From Tetragonia tetragonoides (lineage: Eukaryota; Streptophyta; Magnoliopsida; Caryophyllales; Aizoaceae), in contig CM076141.1 of assembly GCA_038025085.1 (NCBI GenBank), positions 26,226,501-26,290,500 on the forward strand: DNA of 64,000 nucleotides. The letters run 5' to 3'. This document shows, piece after piece, positions 10,427 to 23,176 of the stretch; the stretch's first letter is position 1, and every line of letters starts with the position of its first letter. The notes below the pieces were generated by a model, which searched no databases, was not told where the DNA came from, and saw only the letters and a list, made by a program, of their open reading frames with translations. The position numbers were made by a program, and so were the translations under genes.

Positions 10427-10715
10427 GAGATTAAAGATTTTCTCTCAAGGAATTTTCTCTCTCTAGGGGCTCAAAGTAAGTGGTAAAAAGAGAAGAAGAG
10501 GAAACCCGACTATATAGAGGTCACGGTTGGATTCTTGTCGAAAAATTAAGGAAACACAGACAACCGACGAATAAAGGTCAGGCGGCCTCTCAACTAGTCT
10601 GGTCGGCTGAGCCGTTTGGACGAATGGCTGAGCCGCTCAAGCTAGCGGCTTGACCGCTAGGACAAGCGGTAACCTTTCGGAGCTCTAGCACAGACTCTAG
10701 GAGCTCTAGCGGTCA
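10427..10715 (-). promoter_or_regulatory. Displaced promoter of the DUF7745-like gene (copy B): TATA box and palindrome cluster
   Basis: Read on the minus strand, CTATATAG (10511-10518) lies about 90 bases before the original ATG position (10420-10422). Upstream of it, 10570-10715 carries the AGCGG/CCGCT cluster (for example AGCGGCTTGACCGCT at 10644-10658). Separated from its gene by the LINE. Motifs are seen; function is inferred. Confidence 0.6.
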
Positions 10716-11109
10716 ACTTGTATAGGCGCCTGACAAGCAACTTCGCGAGACAACCATGGTCCACTCGACCTCTCCATTGACCGAGCTATACCTTCCTATT
10801 TCCCACTTGGATAGATTTTGGAAGCCTTCCCTAAAACTTTTTTACCTTAATTTTGCCTCTTGCCACTTTTCTCTTTATTCCCTTTTTATTTTATTTCCTT
10901 CTTTTTATTTGGATTATCAAGTTCCACCTTTTTTCTTTTTATTTTCTGATTCCTTATTTTCGTTTATTATTTTTTTCCCTTTTAATTATCTTTTCCTATT
11001 TTCTATTTTTTTTACTTTGATTTTTAGGGGAAGGGGTACCCCAAATGTGCTAAATTTCCGGGAATCCTAAATTCTCAGATTTGGTGTTTTGTGATTTCCC
11101 ATCCGGAAA
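10716..11109. other. Gene-free pyrimidine-rich spacer (copy B)
   Basis: TTTTTATT/CCTTTT-rich sequence matching 241-600 in copy A. It lies between the PMD 3' end and the DUF7745-like promoter. Nothing else supported. Confidence 0.6.
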
Positions 11110-14033
11110 TTAGATGATTAAATTCACATATGGGCAGTTGCGTGATATTTTTGTTCGTGAATAAAATGCAATCTTTACAGTAGGTTTAATACAACCCCGA
11201 AAGTTCAAAATGCAGTACAACAAATATAACTGGCCATCTTCGCCAGTACTCGGACCCGCTTGAGTCGACTCTCCGGGTCCACTTGATGATGGAGCACCTG
11301 AAGGACCAGGTTGAGACATCGCCCAAGCTCTAGGTTCAAAGGCAAATAATGAACCCGTCAAGTAAGCAGGATCCAGTAAATGGCGCGGTGGCTCCGGCAT
11401 GCTTGGATAGCCGACATATCCCGTTCTCTCCTGACTCCAAGAACCCCTCAGAGGGACTGTAGGATACATAGGCATGGGATAACTGGGATACCCCATATAA
11501 GGAGGCGGTGCATGCCACTGCGGAAGATAAGGCACCTGGGGCGGGTTCCCCGTATCCACTCGAGCTCGAGCTCGAGGCGTCCCATTACGCACTTCCGCAC
11601 CCTCTTGCCTTGGAGGAGGACGCTGCGGTGTAGACACCAACTCCGGGGCACGAGTAACTGGAGGCCTAGGAGGCCTTGCCACAGGAACGGGCTGCAAAGT
11701 AGACTCAAGGTCAAAAATTACAAATATTCAAATCATGCACAATTACTTGAAATGAACATACTTCTCGAACGTTGAACCGACGACTCGTGCACACACTCCA
11801 AGACGCGAATCTGGAAATCCAATGTTTAAGGGCATGCATGCCCCTATAGATCTTCCGCATCTTAGCAACATCCAACTGTGCACATAAAGAGAAGAGTCAG
11901 TATAAACACAAAGGAAATATTGCAAACTACAAGGGATTTCCACTTACCCCCCTACAACCAGTTGGTAGAGGCAATCCCTCAACCTCCTCATCGGGACCAT
12001 GAAACTCAGGAATCAAAATAACCTGAGGTGACCCGTCCACTCCTGTATAACTCTCCAACATGGTAGGAGGAGTGGGGCGCGGAGAAGAAGCAGTCGCATG
12101 GGACGACGAAGAACTCGCAGCACTCTGCAAAACATAAAAATATTAGATACATTTCTAAATTTCCAAATGAAATTAAGAAACAAAATTTTTACGCACCGGG
12201 TCGGTGGAGAAGTTAGGGCACAACCGAGCCTGAACAAACTCAGTATACGCCACCATAAGATCCACCTCAGGGTCAGCCGAAAGTAAATACTCAAGGTCAT
12301 TCGCCCCAATGGTGGCCGCCCTTACCTGCTCCACGGTAAGGTGACGAACATAAAGCATGGAATTCCGGAGGGTCCAAAGGAATCCTCGGAGCAGGAAGGT
12401 CGGAGAAAGTCTGCCTAATCAGTCTCTCTCCCAAGAACCACTCAAAACCAAAAGGACCTTCAATGAGGACTCTCTTCTAGTCATACTCCCGAGCACCCAA
12501 GAATCAGTCCGAGAGGCCCGGGAGGTAATCCGTCCAGGGGAACCAGTCAACCTACAAAAGCAAAGAATGAGCACACAAAAGGATGAAAAGGACGGTAAAA
12601 GCGCAAAAGGTAATCACTTACATCCTGAGCAGTCAAGGGATATATCGCCTCCCTAGGGGAGTTCAACGTAATGAATGGGCAAGATGCCTGTCCCCTCCAG
12701 GTCTGCATCGATGGAAAGGACAAGTCATATGTCTCAAGAAGAGGAGCAAGGTCGGGGAAATGCTCGTAAAACCAAATCTAAGACATGCAAAACATATGGA
12801 TTAGGCACAAGTTATGAGTAAAAAGCCAATAACACAAAGTATAAGAAGGGTAAAAAGAAATTACCTCAATAACCTTCCAATAGTCGACCAAGGAGACGCG
12901 AGACGCGCCATCCTCCCCAATGAGGCGGCTTGACTGCCTCAACACCGCAGAAGACAAGAGTATGGGGGAAGACCCCAATTGTACTCCGCAACTCTGTCCA
13001 AATCCCGCAAGCACGGGAAATAGTAAATATGATATCTACTAGCTTTTTCCGAAAAGACGGAACAAGATTGTACATAGGCCAAAAAAGGCGAGCGTGCTGC
13101 TTCGCCGTGACCTTCTTCAGCTTCCTCGGGGTGGTCAGGAACTGGACCATTACGTCAGTCCGCCCATACTTCATACCATCCCAGTTGGCCCTGAAAAGGC
13201 CGAACATCTCCACCATGTCATCCCAACTCACCTCTCCATAAGTTAGGAGAATACCGGTGCAAGGGAGCCCGAAAATGAGACCGAACCCGAAAAGGGTGAT
13301 CATGATCTCACACATAAGAAAATGAAAAGTATTGGTAGTATGCCAGTATCACTTCGCAAGACCTTTAACGAGTAAGCGGTCGGAGTGCTCAGCAGAAGTG
13401 ATGGACGGGAACAGATGACCGAAGACACAATGCTCCAGAATGGTGTTGACCTCGGGAGTCATATACCTACGGGCTTTCTCAATCCCGGAAAGGCTACCAT
13501 AACCCCGCATGGTAGTGTCTACGTCCTATACAACACAATAATTACAAGACAATTAGCTAGGTGATCCTAGTAATAATTACCAGTCTTCGATTTAGTCCTA
13601 AATTTTTACAACTCGTAAAATTTAGCATTCTAGCTAAACCAATATAACAAGTGTAAGTTTTAACAAGAATGAATTTCACACAAGTTTAATCTCCACAAAT
13701 CTACTAAAAAATCATCTATCGTTACAAGAAAGATAAAAAATAAACTTCACTCAAGTTTATTTTCACAAAAGAAATGATAATTGCGACGAGAATAAATTTC
13801 ACACAAATTTATTTTCCACCATTAAAGATGAATTCCACACAAATTCATTCTTCAGATACAAAAATAATCCTGCGGAAATTCGCAGGTTAGCAAGAGAAAC
13901 AATTTCACGCAAATTGGTTTTCCACATTAGCTACGCTACAGTTCTCAACCTAAAATTCTATGTTTGCCCACACATGATTTTCTTAGTGTAAAAGAGCAAA
14001 GGGAAAAAAAACGACATACCCAACATTTGGTAA
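11110..14033 (-). pseudogene. PMD protein, 3' exons (copy B), split from exon 1 by a Tekay insertion
   Basis: Continuation of the PMD gene that starts at 26021. The main PMD exon begins near 13510 (TMRGYGSLSGIEKARRY) and includes FHFLMCEIMITLFGFGL, GLPCTGILLTYGE and a domain C-terminus near 12870. Further exons are about 12345-12200 (VEQVRAATIGANDLEYLL) and 12130-11950 (ASSPRPTPPTMLESYTG, ending at a GTAAG donor). A last exon at about 11700 begins a Pro-rich tail (PVPVARPPRPPVTRAPEL; MAQP-like PSGAPSSSGPGE). Defects: an in-frame TGA near 12940 where one base is missing relative to copy A, and a stop in GLAK*YWHTT near 13340. It is read opposite to the element. Confidence 0.72.
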
Positions 14034-16655
14034 TGTAACACCCCCGAATTCGCAACGATTTCCTAGGAGCTACCGACGTTGCTGTGCACGATTCGACACC
14101 GCTGAATCGTTCCAAACCCGATTGTAGTACTGCAGCATTTATCGCTAAGGAATAAATGCTAAGCAGAAAGGAGAACTAGGTATCAAAGGAAGCATCTAAA
14201 CAAACAAAACATTAATATCAGAGTTGTCTATCAAGTGAACTTAAGTCCATTAAAGTATTATTACAACTTGGTTTTCTAGGGCACAAACCAAAAATCCAAA
14301 TAATCCAAAATAACCAATAGTTCTAAAGAAACAGCCCACATTTAAACTCCAAGCTATCCGTCCTCACTCAGCAACACCTACACTTTGGTTTCCATGACGG
14401 AAACAAGGTACAGAAGAAAAGAGACGAAACAAAAGAAAAACAAAAATCGGATAAACTGAATAAACGTCGTCCATACCCAGTAAAAACCCTTTCGCAAACC
14501 TTACCTAGGTTTTAGAAGAATCATTGAAATTCATTTGCATGCACAAGTAGTTATACAATCAAGCACACGCATACTCAATATTCAATTACATGCAATTATT
14601 GCTTTAGTGATCATTCGAACACAAATTGACAAACCATCTTGATTAGAGAAATGAGAGAGCGAATAGAACAGCGATTACCCATACTGTTCATAGATAGATA
14701 TAGACATGCCATGGACTTACTCTAGTGTATACTCACACTACCTCTAACATAATAATCGATATGTAGAGCATTAAACAATGGGGAATGATCCGTCCCGAAC
14801 ACACTACGAGGTGTCTATAATAAGTAACTTGGGAATCACGCATCCCTAGACTACATCAATTAGATGAGTCTCGATTGCTCGACTACTCCTAGGGATCCAT
14901 TAGGAGTCTTATTCTCATTTACGATTCAATTCACATATCTGCATTGATTGACTTAGTGGTACAACGAGACCACGACTTACTACTTCATTTGATTCTCATG
15001 ATAATGAGTAATAATAACGCCGATAACGACATTAATGCATAGTAAGAATAATCATGCTTCATGTATGTCTAACAAAATTTTGGCAGCACTTCGGCAATAA
15101 AACATGATATCCAAAAATCACACTTTCACAAATAAACCATCAAGATATATTAGGTGCTCATTAGCACTCAATAATAAGCCATTCCAAATAGCACGTATAT
15201 TATATCATAATAATAATAGATATTCAACATCGCCATACATGCTCAATAATTAGCATATGAACTAATTAATTAACGAAACTTCATAAACTTGTCATACTCA
15301 ATATAATTCATATTTACAACGAAGAATATATTTCTAATTCTCATAATTAACAACGGTATAATGTAATCATGCTTCAGATATTAAATTCACAACAATAGTC
15401 AATTAGCGCATAACACATCAAAATAGTTTTGGTTGGGCTTTGGAAAGAGGTAGGCACAATCGCTTACCTAACAAACCCTCACTATGCACTAGGTGACCTT
15501 GCAAATCACAACCCGATCACGCTTGTCCATTCGGTCCTAATTAAAAATAAATACCGAGACATAATCAGTAAATAAGAAAATCTAAATAGTAATAAAATGT
15601 TAATCTAATATTTTATTTAAATTTCTTGATTTATTTCAATCAACATGGGATTTTGAAAATCCGGATTCGGACTCCAAACGAGTGCACAAAAACAAAAATA
15701 ATTATTGAAAAATTTTGAAAATTCAAAATTAATTAAAACAAAATTATTAAACGAAACCCTAATCGGTTTTTCGAGTCTAGGCCGTGATACACAAAGCATG
15801 GGGACCCACGACCTAGCCCATCACCAAGACCACCACCCACCGACCAGCATGGTCGGAGGTGGCTCGCCGGAGCACCGGCGATGGAGGAGAGAGAGGACAA
15901 GAGAGAGTGCGGGAGAGAAAGAGAGAGAAGAATTGCGAGAAAGAGAGAGAGAGAGAGAGAAATAGAGAGACAGAGAGAGAGAGGGCAACGGGAGAAGATC
16001 CAGCCGCGTCGGCCATTCACCGGCGACCACACAAGCGGGGCCTGGTGGCGCGACGGTGGCGCGACAATCGCGAACCAGAAAAAAAGGGGAGGGGGCGAAA
16101 TAGAGTAGAAAAGAGAGGACGAGAAAGAGAGAGAAAGAGAGAGGGAGAAGGGGAGCTGACCAGCGGGGAAGGAGGCCGGTGGTTCACCTGGAGGCCGGCG
16201 AAAGCAGGGGGAGGGAGAGAGAGAGTGTGTGCGGTGGAGAGAGAGAGAGAGAGAGAGAAGAGAGTTTGAGGTTTTGGCTCAGTTTTTGTAAACTGATCAA
16301 TTGGCCCATCTCATAGCTTATATAGGTGTCTAGTCAATGAAAGTCAAAACCTACTAGACCTAGGATTAATTTTCTTATTTAATTGCTAATTAAAAACAAT
16401 TAAAACCAATTAAATGCTAATTAAAACGAATTAAAACAATATGAATAAACCTTATTCATATACAAAACCATTTTAATTAAATCCCTCAATTTAATAATTG
16501 TAAACCATGAAAATCCCATAATAATAATTAATATTATTATGGCTTAATTTGAATAAATCGAATCGTTATATAAATATACGATTTAAATCTCGGAAACTTT
16601 TTATAAATGAATTATAAATCGATATTACAATTATAGAAAATATTGGGGTATCACA
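14034..16655 (-). repeat. 3' LTR of Tekay copy 1
   Basis: On the plus strand it starts TGTAACACCCCCG and ends GGGGTATCACA; on its own strand it begins TGTGATACCCC and ends GTTACA. A CCTATATAAG promoter box lies at 16317-16326. Upstream of the box (own strand: downstream) is a purine-rich GA block, 15890-16260. The non-coding remainder is AT-rich. Confidence 0.88.
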
Positions 16656-16672
16656 TTCCACTCTCCATAAAA
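16656..16672 (-). other. Polypurine tract of Tekay copy 1
   Basis: On the minus strand ATGGAGAGTGGAA ends directly at the LTR start TGTGATACCCC. Copy 2 has the cleaner AAGGAGGGTAGAA at 55003-55017. Confidence 0.75.
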
Positions 16673-16920
16673 GAAGTTTCGTCCCGAAACTTGAAACATG
16701 AAGTAATCACTTCTCAACGATGAAAGGAGTTTACCCATGCGAATATATAAAACGATTTTAGGATAACGACAATGCAATGCGTGTACTACGGTCGTGATCT
16801 AAGTCGATTAGCAATGCAGCATGCAATGCCAGAATATGCAACTCCTGCAAAGCGGTAAACAAAACACGAAATTCTAGGTGTGATATCCTATCCTTCTTAA
16901 AAAGAGTTTCGTCCCGAAAC

Positions 16921-19900
16921 TCAAATGGAATTAGTACCTTCGATAAAGAGTTCTGGGTACTTCTCGCGCATCATGGATTCAGCTTCCCATGTTGCCTCTT
17001 CTTGACCATGACGGGACTAGATAACTTTCACAATCGGGATGGTCTTTAAACGAGTTGAGCGCTCTTTGCAGTCAGTGATCTTGATTGGACGTTCTTCATA
17101 CGTCAAACTCTCATCAAGTTCAATCGTTTCAGGTTGAACGGCATGAGTTGGATCATGTTCGTATCGCTTCAATTGAGAGACGTGAAACACATTGTGGACT
17201 TTTTCAAGTTCCACAGGCAAAGCTAAACGATAAGCAACTTCACCAATCCTCTTTAGGATCTCGTAAGGTCCGATGTAACGAGGACTCAATTATTCCTTAT
17301 GACCAAAACGCATAACACCCTTGGTAGGAGATACTCGCAAAAGTATCTTGCTTCCCACCTCAAATTCCTCAGGTCAACGACCTCTATCTGCATACGATTT
17401 CTGGCGATCTTGTGCACTTCGCATCTTTGTTTGAATCACCTTCACAATGTCGACAGTCTGTTGGATCATGTCAGGACCCAAAACTGCAGTCTCGCTAATG
17501 TCATTCCAACATACAGGCGATCTACACTTTGTACCATACAAGGCTTCATATGGTGCTCAATCGATGGTTGAATGATAGCTATTGTTGTAAGAAAATTCGA
17601 TCAATGGAATGTGCGTGTCCCATGAACCTTGATATTCGAGGGCACACGCTCGAAGCATATCCTCTAGAGTCTGGATTTTTCTTTCTGTCTGGCCATCTGT
17701 TGCAGGATGAAAAGCGGTACTAAAGTTCAATTTGCTTCTGAAAGCTTATTGTAATTTCTGCCAGAAGTGAGAGAGAACTCTCGAGTCTCTATCAGAAATA
17801 ATATCTTCAAGTACACCGTGAAGTCTCATGACCTCCTTGACGTACGCGTCAGCCAGTTTCTCCATTTCCCACGTGTCATTCATTGGGATGAATCTCGCGT
17901 CTTTCGTCAAACGATTCACAATGATCCAAATCGCGTTGTTCTTCTTCTGTGTCAAAGGTAAACCCATGACAAAATCCATAAAAATCGAATTCCATTTCCA
18001 AGTAGCAACTTCCAATGATTGTACCATTCCGCCATGTCTCTTGTGCTCGATCTTGACCTTCTGACATGTCAAACACTTCGCTAAAAACTCAGCGACTTCT
18101 TGTTTCATTCCCTTCCACCAGAACACTTGGCGAAGATCTTTGTAAAGCTTGTCTCCACCAGGATGTACAGAATACGACGTATTATGAGCTTCACCCAGAA
18201 TTTGACTTTTGATAACTGGGTCATTGGGTACGCAAACACGTTCTCGAAACCTGAAAATTCCATCTTAGCCCAATGTGAAGTCCTCGGACCTACCCTCGTC
18301 TTTGTGGTTTAGAATCTGCTTAAGATCCTCATCACCACCTTGTCTATCTTTAATCTCCTCGAGAAATGTTGGACGAACAGTCATATGTGCTAAGGTACAC
18401 TTAACGTCACCTTGAAACACAATCTCTACCTCGAGACTTTGCAAGTCACGTATGATCTCCTTTTGAAGTATTAAAGCAGTGTTTAACGTATGACAAGTAT
18501 TCCTACTCAAAGCATCAGCGACTACGTTCGCTTTACCCTCATGGTATTGGATATCAATGTCGTACTCCGTCAGAAGTTCTAGCCATCTCCTTTGGCGCAT
18601 GTTCAACTCTTTCTATGTAAAGATATACTTGAGACTCTTGTGATCAATGAACATCTTGACTGCGGAACCATACAGGTAGTGTCGCCAAATCTTCAATGCG
18701 AATATGACAGCAGCAAGTTCTAGATCGTGCGTAGGATAGTTATCCTCGTGCTTCTTCAATTGTCGTGAGGCATAAGCCACGACCTTTCCATGTTGCATCA
18801 AAACACAGTTTCTAAGCCATGCTTAGAAACGTCACTGTAGACCTCATATCCTTCTGTTCCCCACGGCAATGTCAAAATAGATGCACTCGTAAGACGTTTC
18901 ATCAACTCTTGGAAAGCAGTCTCACACATGTCAAACCATACAAACTTTGTCATTTTCTTCATCAGGTTCGTGATTGGCTGCGCAATCTTTGAAAAACCTT
19001 CCACAAATCGTCTGTAGTAGCCAGCGAGTTCAAGAAAACTCCGAACTTTGGTCACGATCGTTGGTCTAGGCCAATCCGTAACAGCTAGAATCTTTTCTGG
19101 ATCTAAGGCCACTCCATCCTTAGACACCACGTGTCCTAGGAAAGATACCGTGTCTGACCAAAACTCACACTTTGACAACTTGGCGTAAAGTTGATGTCTT
19201 CGCAGAATCTTCAGAACAGTACGTAAATGTTGCTCGTGTTCGTTGGTGTTCTTCGAGTAAACCAGAATATCATCGACGAAGACTACGATAAACTGCTCTA
19301 GGTAAGGCTGGAACGTACGGTTCATCAAGTCCATAAACTTCGCAGGCGCATTCGTCAACCCAAAAGGCATTACAGTGAACTCGTTGTGCCCATACCTCGT
19401 CCTAAATGCTGTCTTCGCAATATCAGGCTCAGAAATCCTCAACTGATGGTATCCTGATCGTAGGTCTATCTTTTAGAAAATAGACGCTCCATGCAGTTCA
19501 TCAAATAGATCTTCAATTCTGGGAAGTGGGTATCGATTCTTGATCGTGATCTTGTTCAACTCGCGGTAGTCAATTCACAGTCTAATATTACCATTCTTCT
19601 TGCGTACAAACAAAACAGGAGTACCCCAAGGCGATACACTCGGACGTATGTATCCCTTTTCCAACAAGTCTTCAAGTTGTGTTTTCAGTTCCTTCATCTC
19701 AGCCGGTGCCATACGATACAGTGCTTTCGAAATTGGAGCAGAACCTGGAGCTAGGTCGATCGTAATGTCGATAATGCGTTGTGGAGGCATTCCCGGAATC
19801 TTTTCGGGAAACACATCAGCGTACTCGAAAACTACAAGAATAGGCTGCGGAGCTTCCGTCTCGCGACTCGTATTCACCACATGACATAGGTAAATCGGTT

Positions 19901-20006
19901 CACCAATAGTCACGCACTTTTTAACTTTCATTGTTGGCATCACCTTCAGCTTAGGCTTGACCACAACTCCTCGATAAGTGATTCTCTTACCTTTAGGTCC
20001 TTGCAA
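16921..20006 (-). pseudogene. Tekay pol: RT, RNase H, integrase, chromodomain (copy 1), many stops
   Basis: Read right to left: RT ([17 protein letters not shown]; catalytic [10 protein letters not shown] near 19270), RNase H ([30 protein letters not shown]), integrase with zinc-binding CLTCQKVKIEHKR, catalytic MDFVMGLPLT, SDRDSRVLSHFW and DGQTERKIQTLED. The C-terminal part has [30 protein letters not shown] and a chromodomain (VKVI*SRHGQEEATWEAES, stop inside). Chromodomains bind modified histones and guide integration. In-frame stops occur at about 19577, 19473, 18796, 18613, 18265, 17746 and 17291, plus shifts, so no functional polyprotein is made. Confidence 0.85.
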
Positions 20007-20015
20007 AGAAACGCG

Positions 20016-20560
20016 TTATTCGAAGCACTCTATCTTAGCCCTATACTTGTATAACAAATTCATTCCCAAAATAACGTCAAAATCACCCAATTTGAACTGA
20101 ATCAAGTCTGCAGGTGGCTCGGAACCAGCGATCCTATTCGAACACTTCTCGTACAACGAATTACAATTGACATTCACCCCATTTGGCATCGTAATGTTCT
20201 CCCTATACACTGAACTACGTTCTAGGCCTTTCTTAGATGCAAAGCTCTTAGAAAGAAAAGAATGAGATGCACCATAATCAAACAAAATAAAAGAGGGAAA
20301 AGAATTAACAAGAAAAATACCAGCGATCATGTTCGGGTTTGCTTCTGCTTCATTGCGATTCATCACAAAAATTCTGCCATTAACCCCTCTATTGTTGTTG
20401 TTGTTGTTCGGTGCGGGATTAGCAGTATTAGGAGCCTGTACCGGGTTGTTCACAGCAGGAGCAGTATTGTTGCGGTTGTTGTTGTTGTTGTAACCCCCGT
20501 TTCCACAGTAGTTACCACCATTACCACGATATCCATTATTATTTGCTAGCATGTGTCTTG
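20016..20560 (-). pseudogene. Tekay gag C-terminus and retropepsin (copy 1), active site altered
   Basis: Asn/Gly-rich gag tail (repeats of NNNN and GGN) leads into a protease-like domain: IFVMNRNEAEANPNMIAG, then LFDYGASHSFLSK, and VILGMNLLYKYRAKIECFE. The aspartic-protease triad is normally D-S/T-G, and copy 2 keeps DSG; here it is DYG. It is followed by a stop at 20016. Confidence 0.8.
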
Positions 20561-21392
20561 TTACAGCGAGTACAAGGCGTATTCCTTCTAGTCATTATCG
20601 TAGCTCGATGACTATTCGAGTCATGATTCCTATTCGCATTGTGGTTCTGACCACCTTGGTAGTTGTTGTTGCCATTAGGCCTTGGCCTCTTGTCGCCATT
20701 GTTCGATTGCGATGGATTGCCTTCGTCGCGCTTGTTCTTACCCAGATGCGTGTCATGACGTCCAACAATCCTCTCCTGATTCAGGGCCGTGTCGTAAGAT
20801 TCCTGAAAAGTGACGGATTGTCCAGCGACAAAATGTTGAATGTCCCATTTCAGTGTATCCTCGAACCTTTCGATTCGTTCAGCTTCAGTTATCAGCAGAT
20901 TAGGAGCAAAAATAGCTAGCTCGTTGAACTTGGCATCATACTCAGCCACAGACAGCTTGTCTTGGCTTAACCCTTCAAATTCACGTTGTTTCAGGCGTCG
21001 TAGAGATCTAGGATAAAATCTAGCACGAATGGATTCCTTAAAGCGAACCCAATTATAGTTCGGCGTTACAAGCAAGTCCGTTCGCACATCGTTCCACCAC
21101 TGTTGGCCTCGCCTTTTAGGTAATACGTTGCAGAGCTAACCTTCATGTTGTTAGGCTGACTTGTACCCAGGAACAACTTCTAAAACTCAATGATCCAAGT
21201 CTCTAGGTTAGTTGGATCAGCACCACCTTCAAACGTAGGAGGTTTCAGAGCGTCAAAGTCTCGGAAACTATGCGCTGCAGAGGCTTGTGCGATTTCCATC
21301 TCTTCTTGGCGTGCCATTTGTCGCGCCATGATCTCGACCACGTCGGTTAGACCATCTTCGAGTCGTGCAATTCTATCAGCGTTGGTTGTCAT
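20561..21392 (-). pseudogene. Tekay gag (copy 1)
   Basis: Starts ATG at 21392 (MTTNADRIARLEDGLTDVV). The retrotransposon gag core follows: TFEGGADPTNLETWI, WWNDVRTDL, FKESIRARFYPRSLRRLKQR, EFEGLSQDKLSVAEYDAKF. A CTRC knuckle remnant is at the end. A stop at 21180 and a frame change near 21100 break it. Gag forms the particle that packages element RNA. Confidence 0.82.
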
Positions 21393-22006
21393 TTTACGAT
21401 CTGAGAATATAAAAGTAATGGTATGAACACCATTCAAACAATTTGCACATCTCGACCCATTAAGGTCTAATTGAGATAAATAGGTTTAATTGAAATCTTT
21501 CTCTTGACATTTAGCATATAGCATATAAGTTTTGATTTATTGTCTAAGCAACATACTTGCTTTATTGTTCTCAGTTCTCATGCATAATAGTTCGATAGGT
21601 ATATAAAACACCTTAGACACATTGGTCTCTCAAGAGTAGACAAAGATGTTCATAATGCACATAATGAGGCTCCATACTATTTTAGTAGGGAAATAGACAC
21701 TCACACTTAATCATATTGATATGCTTTAGCTCTTGGCTCACAAAAGAGTTGATAATGCTCAACCAAATCTTTGCCATAAATTAGACATGGATTTCCCATC
21801 ATGTCACGATTATAAGAGATAACATTCATGGGTTTGGTCAACCATGCAAATATGTGACACAACAATGATATAAACAAATTACCACGACATTCATATAATC
21901 AAATGAAATAGTTTTGTAATAAGATAGATTGCAAAATAAATAAGAGTCATAAATATTTGTTTCTTAAGCAACTACACCAATCATCAAACTTGACCACGCA
22001 GGGTCA
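21393..22006. other. Conserved non-coding spacer between gag and the extra ORF (copy 1)
   Basis: About 600 bases with no ORF of note, closely matched by 59821-60507 in copy 2 (shared blocks such as GATGTTCATAATGCACATAA). It sits between two sense-strand ORFs, where a splice site or internal translation signal could be, but I cannot point to one. Confidence 0.6.
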
Positions 22007-23002
22007 TCACAATAAAGAAATAATGTATCCAAACAAAACGACTGGGTTTTGCTTCGATCCAGTAGGTGTATCATCATCATCATCCCTCCTTGGCTTCACT
22101 TCCCTACATGGAGTGTAAGGATGCTCGTCACCTCCGAACTTTTGAGGCATGAAGCGCCTTCTAAAGTTGTCCACTAGCATGTGCTTCTTTGACCAGCAAC
22201 TCTCGCATATATCCTTCGGAGCAGGCACTAATACGTGGTTAACCTTCCACTCGAACTCAGACAAGCATAGCTCATTTCCAACACCTTGAAAACTCAGCAC
22301 CCAACGATTGCCCTTGCCGTACTTCTCATCGTTGATGTAGCCACTCCTCAGTACCACATCGTTATACTTCTCCTTGAGACCTCTCCAAGGATGCATGTTG
22401 GGTAAGCCAGCTAGTAAGAGTTCTACCCAAAAACCTTGGTGTATTCTCGTGCGGTTCTCGTATTCGTAACGCTCGATCGTAGTGTATGCGCGATCGATGT
22501 AGGCACGGATGTCAACCAACTCGGCATCAGTGGCGAAGAAAGGCTTCACAGGAGGAGACACATCAGCAGGAGGCGAAGGAGGTACAGAGTTGTTGTCGCT
22601 TATGCTAGGTGAATCAGGGACTCCAGCTCCATCCTCAGATCACATCTCGAGATCGACGGAGTTAGGCTCAACGCTTGGCTCATCAGCAGGAGCATCGTCA
22701 GCCTCAGGTTCGGACTCAGTAGGTTCCTCCTAAGAATTAGGATCCTCGTTAGCTTCCAAGTCATTGTTAGGTGCGATTGGAACGTCATCATCGCGATCCT
22801 CATCCGTAGGTTGATCCACCTCTAGCTCGTGCGTGCCATTGTCGTTCCCCATAGGCTCTTGTGTGGCCTCGTCATGCTCGTCGTGCGTTGGCTCACTATC
22901 GGAGATGTCTACGTATTCCACATCGTGCTCAGGTTCAACAATCATCGCTCGTGGTTTTCTACCTCTACTCGATTACATCGCAGTCAAACGAGTAATTGCC
23001 AT
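22007..23002 (-). pseudogene. Unrecognised extra ORF upstream of gag in Tekay element (copy 1), broken
   Basis: Counterpart of the intact 327-codon ORF at 60508-61491. ATG at 23002; an acidic N-terminal region (SDSEPTHDEHDEATQEP, NDLEANEDPNS) ends at a stop at 22730. The reading continues to 22007 after another stop near 22640. It contains YEYENRTRIHQGFWVELLL, CLSEFEWKVNHVLVPAPK and DICESCWSKK. Relative to copy 2 it lacks about 36 bases near 22600. I do not recognise the family. Confidence 0.65.
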
Positions 23003-23157
23003 CTACAAAAGAACATTTAAATCACAATTAAGATGATTTCAAGTAATTCCTATCTTCTAGGTCTACTACGCTCAACGGCTTTAATTACAATTTATTTTCC
23101 CCAAAATGAAACCAATATTTATTAATTCATTTATTAGACCTATGCAACCTTTTAAAC

Positions 23158-23175
23158 CTAGGGCTCTGATATCAT
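23158..23175 (-). other. Primer-binding site of Tekay copy 1 (initiator-Met type), first triplet changed
   Basis: On the minus strand TGATATCAGAGCCC follows the 5' LTR by about two bases. The usual plant form complementary to initiator Met tRNA is TGGTATCAGAGC. The third base here is A, which would weaken pairing with the tRNA 3' CCA. Confidence 0.8.
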
Positions 23176-23176
23176 T

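Noticed and set aside
15859..16269. Long Arg/Glu-rich open frames in GA-rich DNA (also 24958-25455 and 54187-54683)
   Set aside because: They come from purine-rich blocks inside Tekay LTRs that are open in several frames on both strands. Composition explains them.
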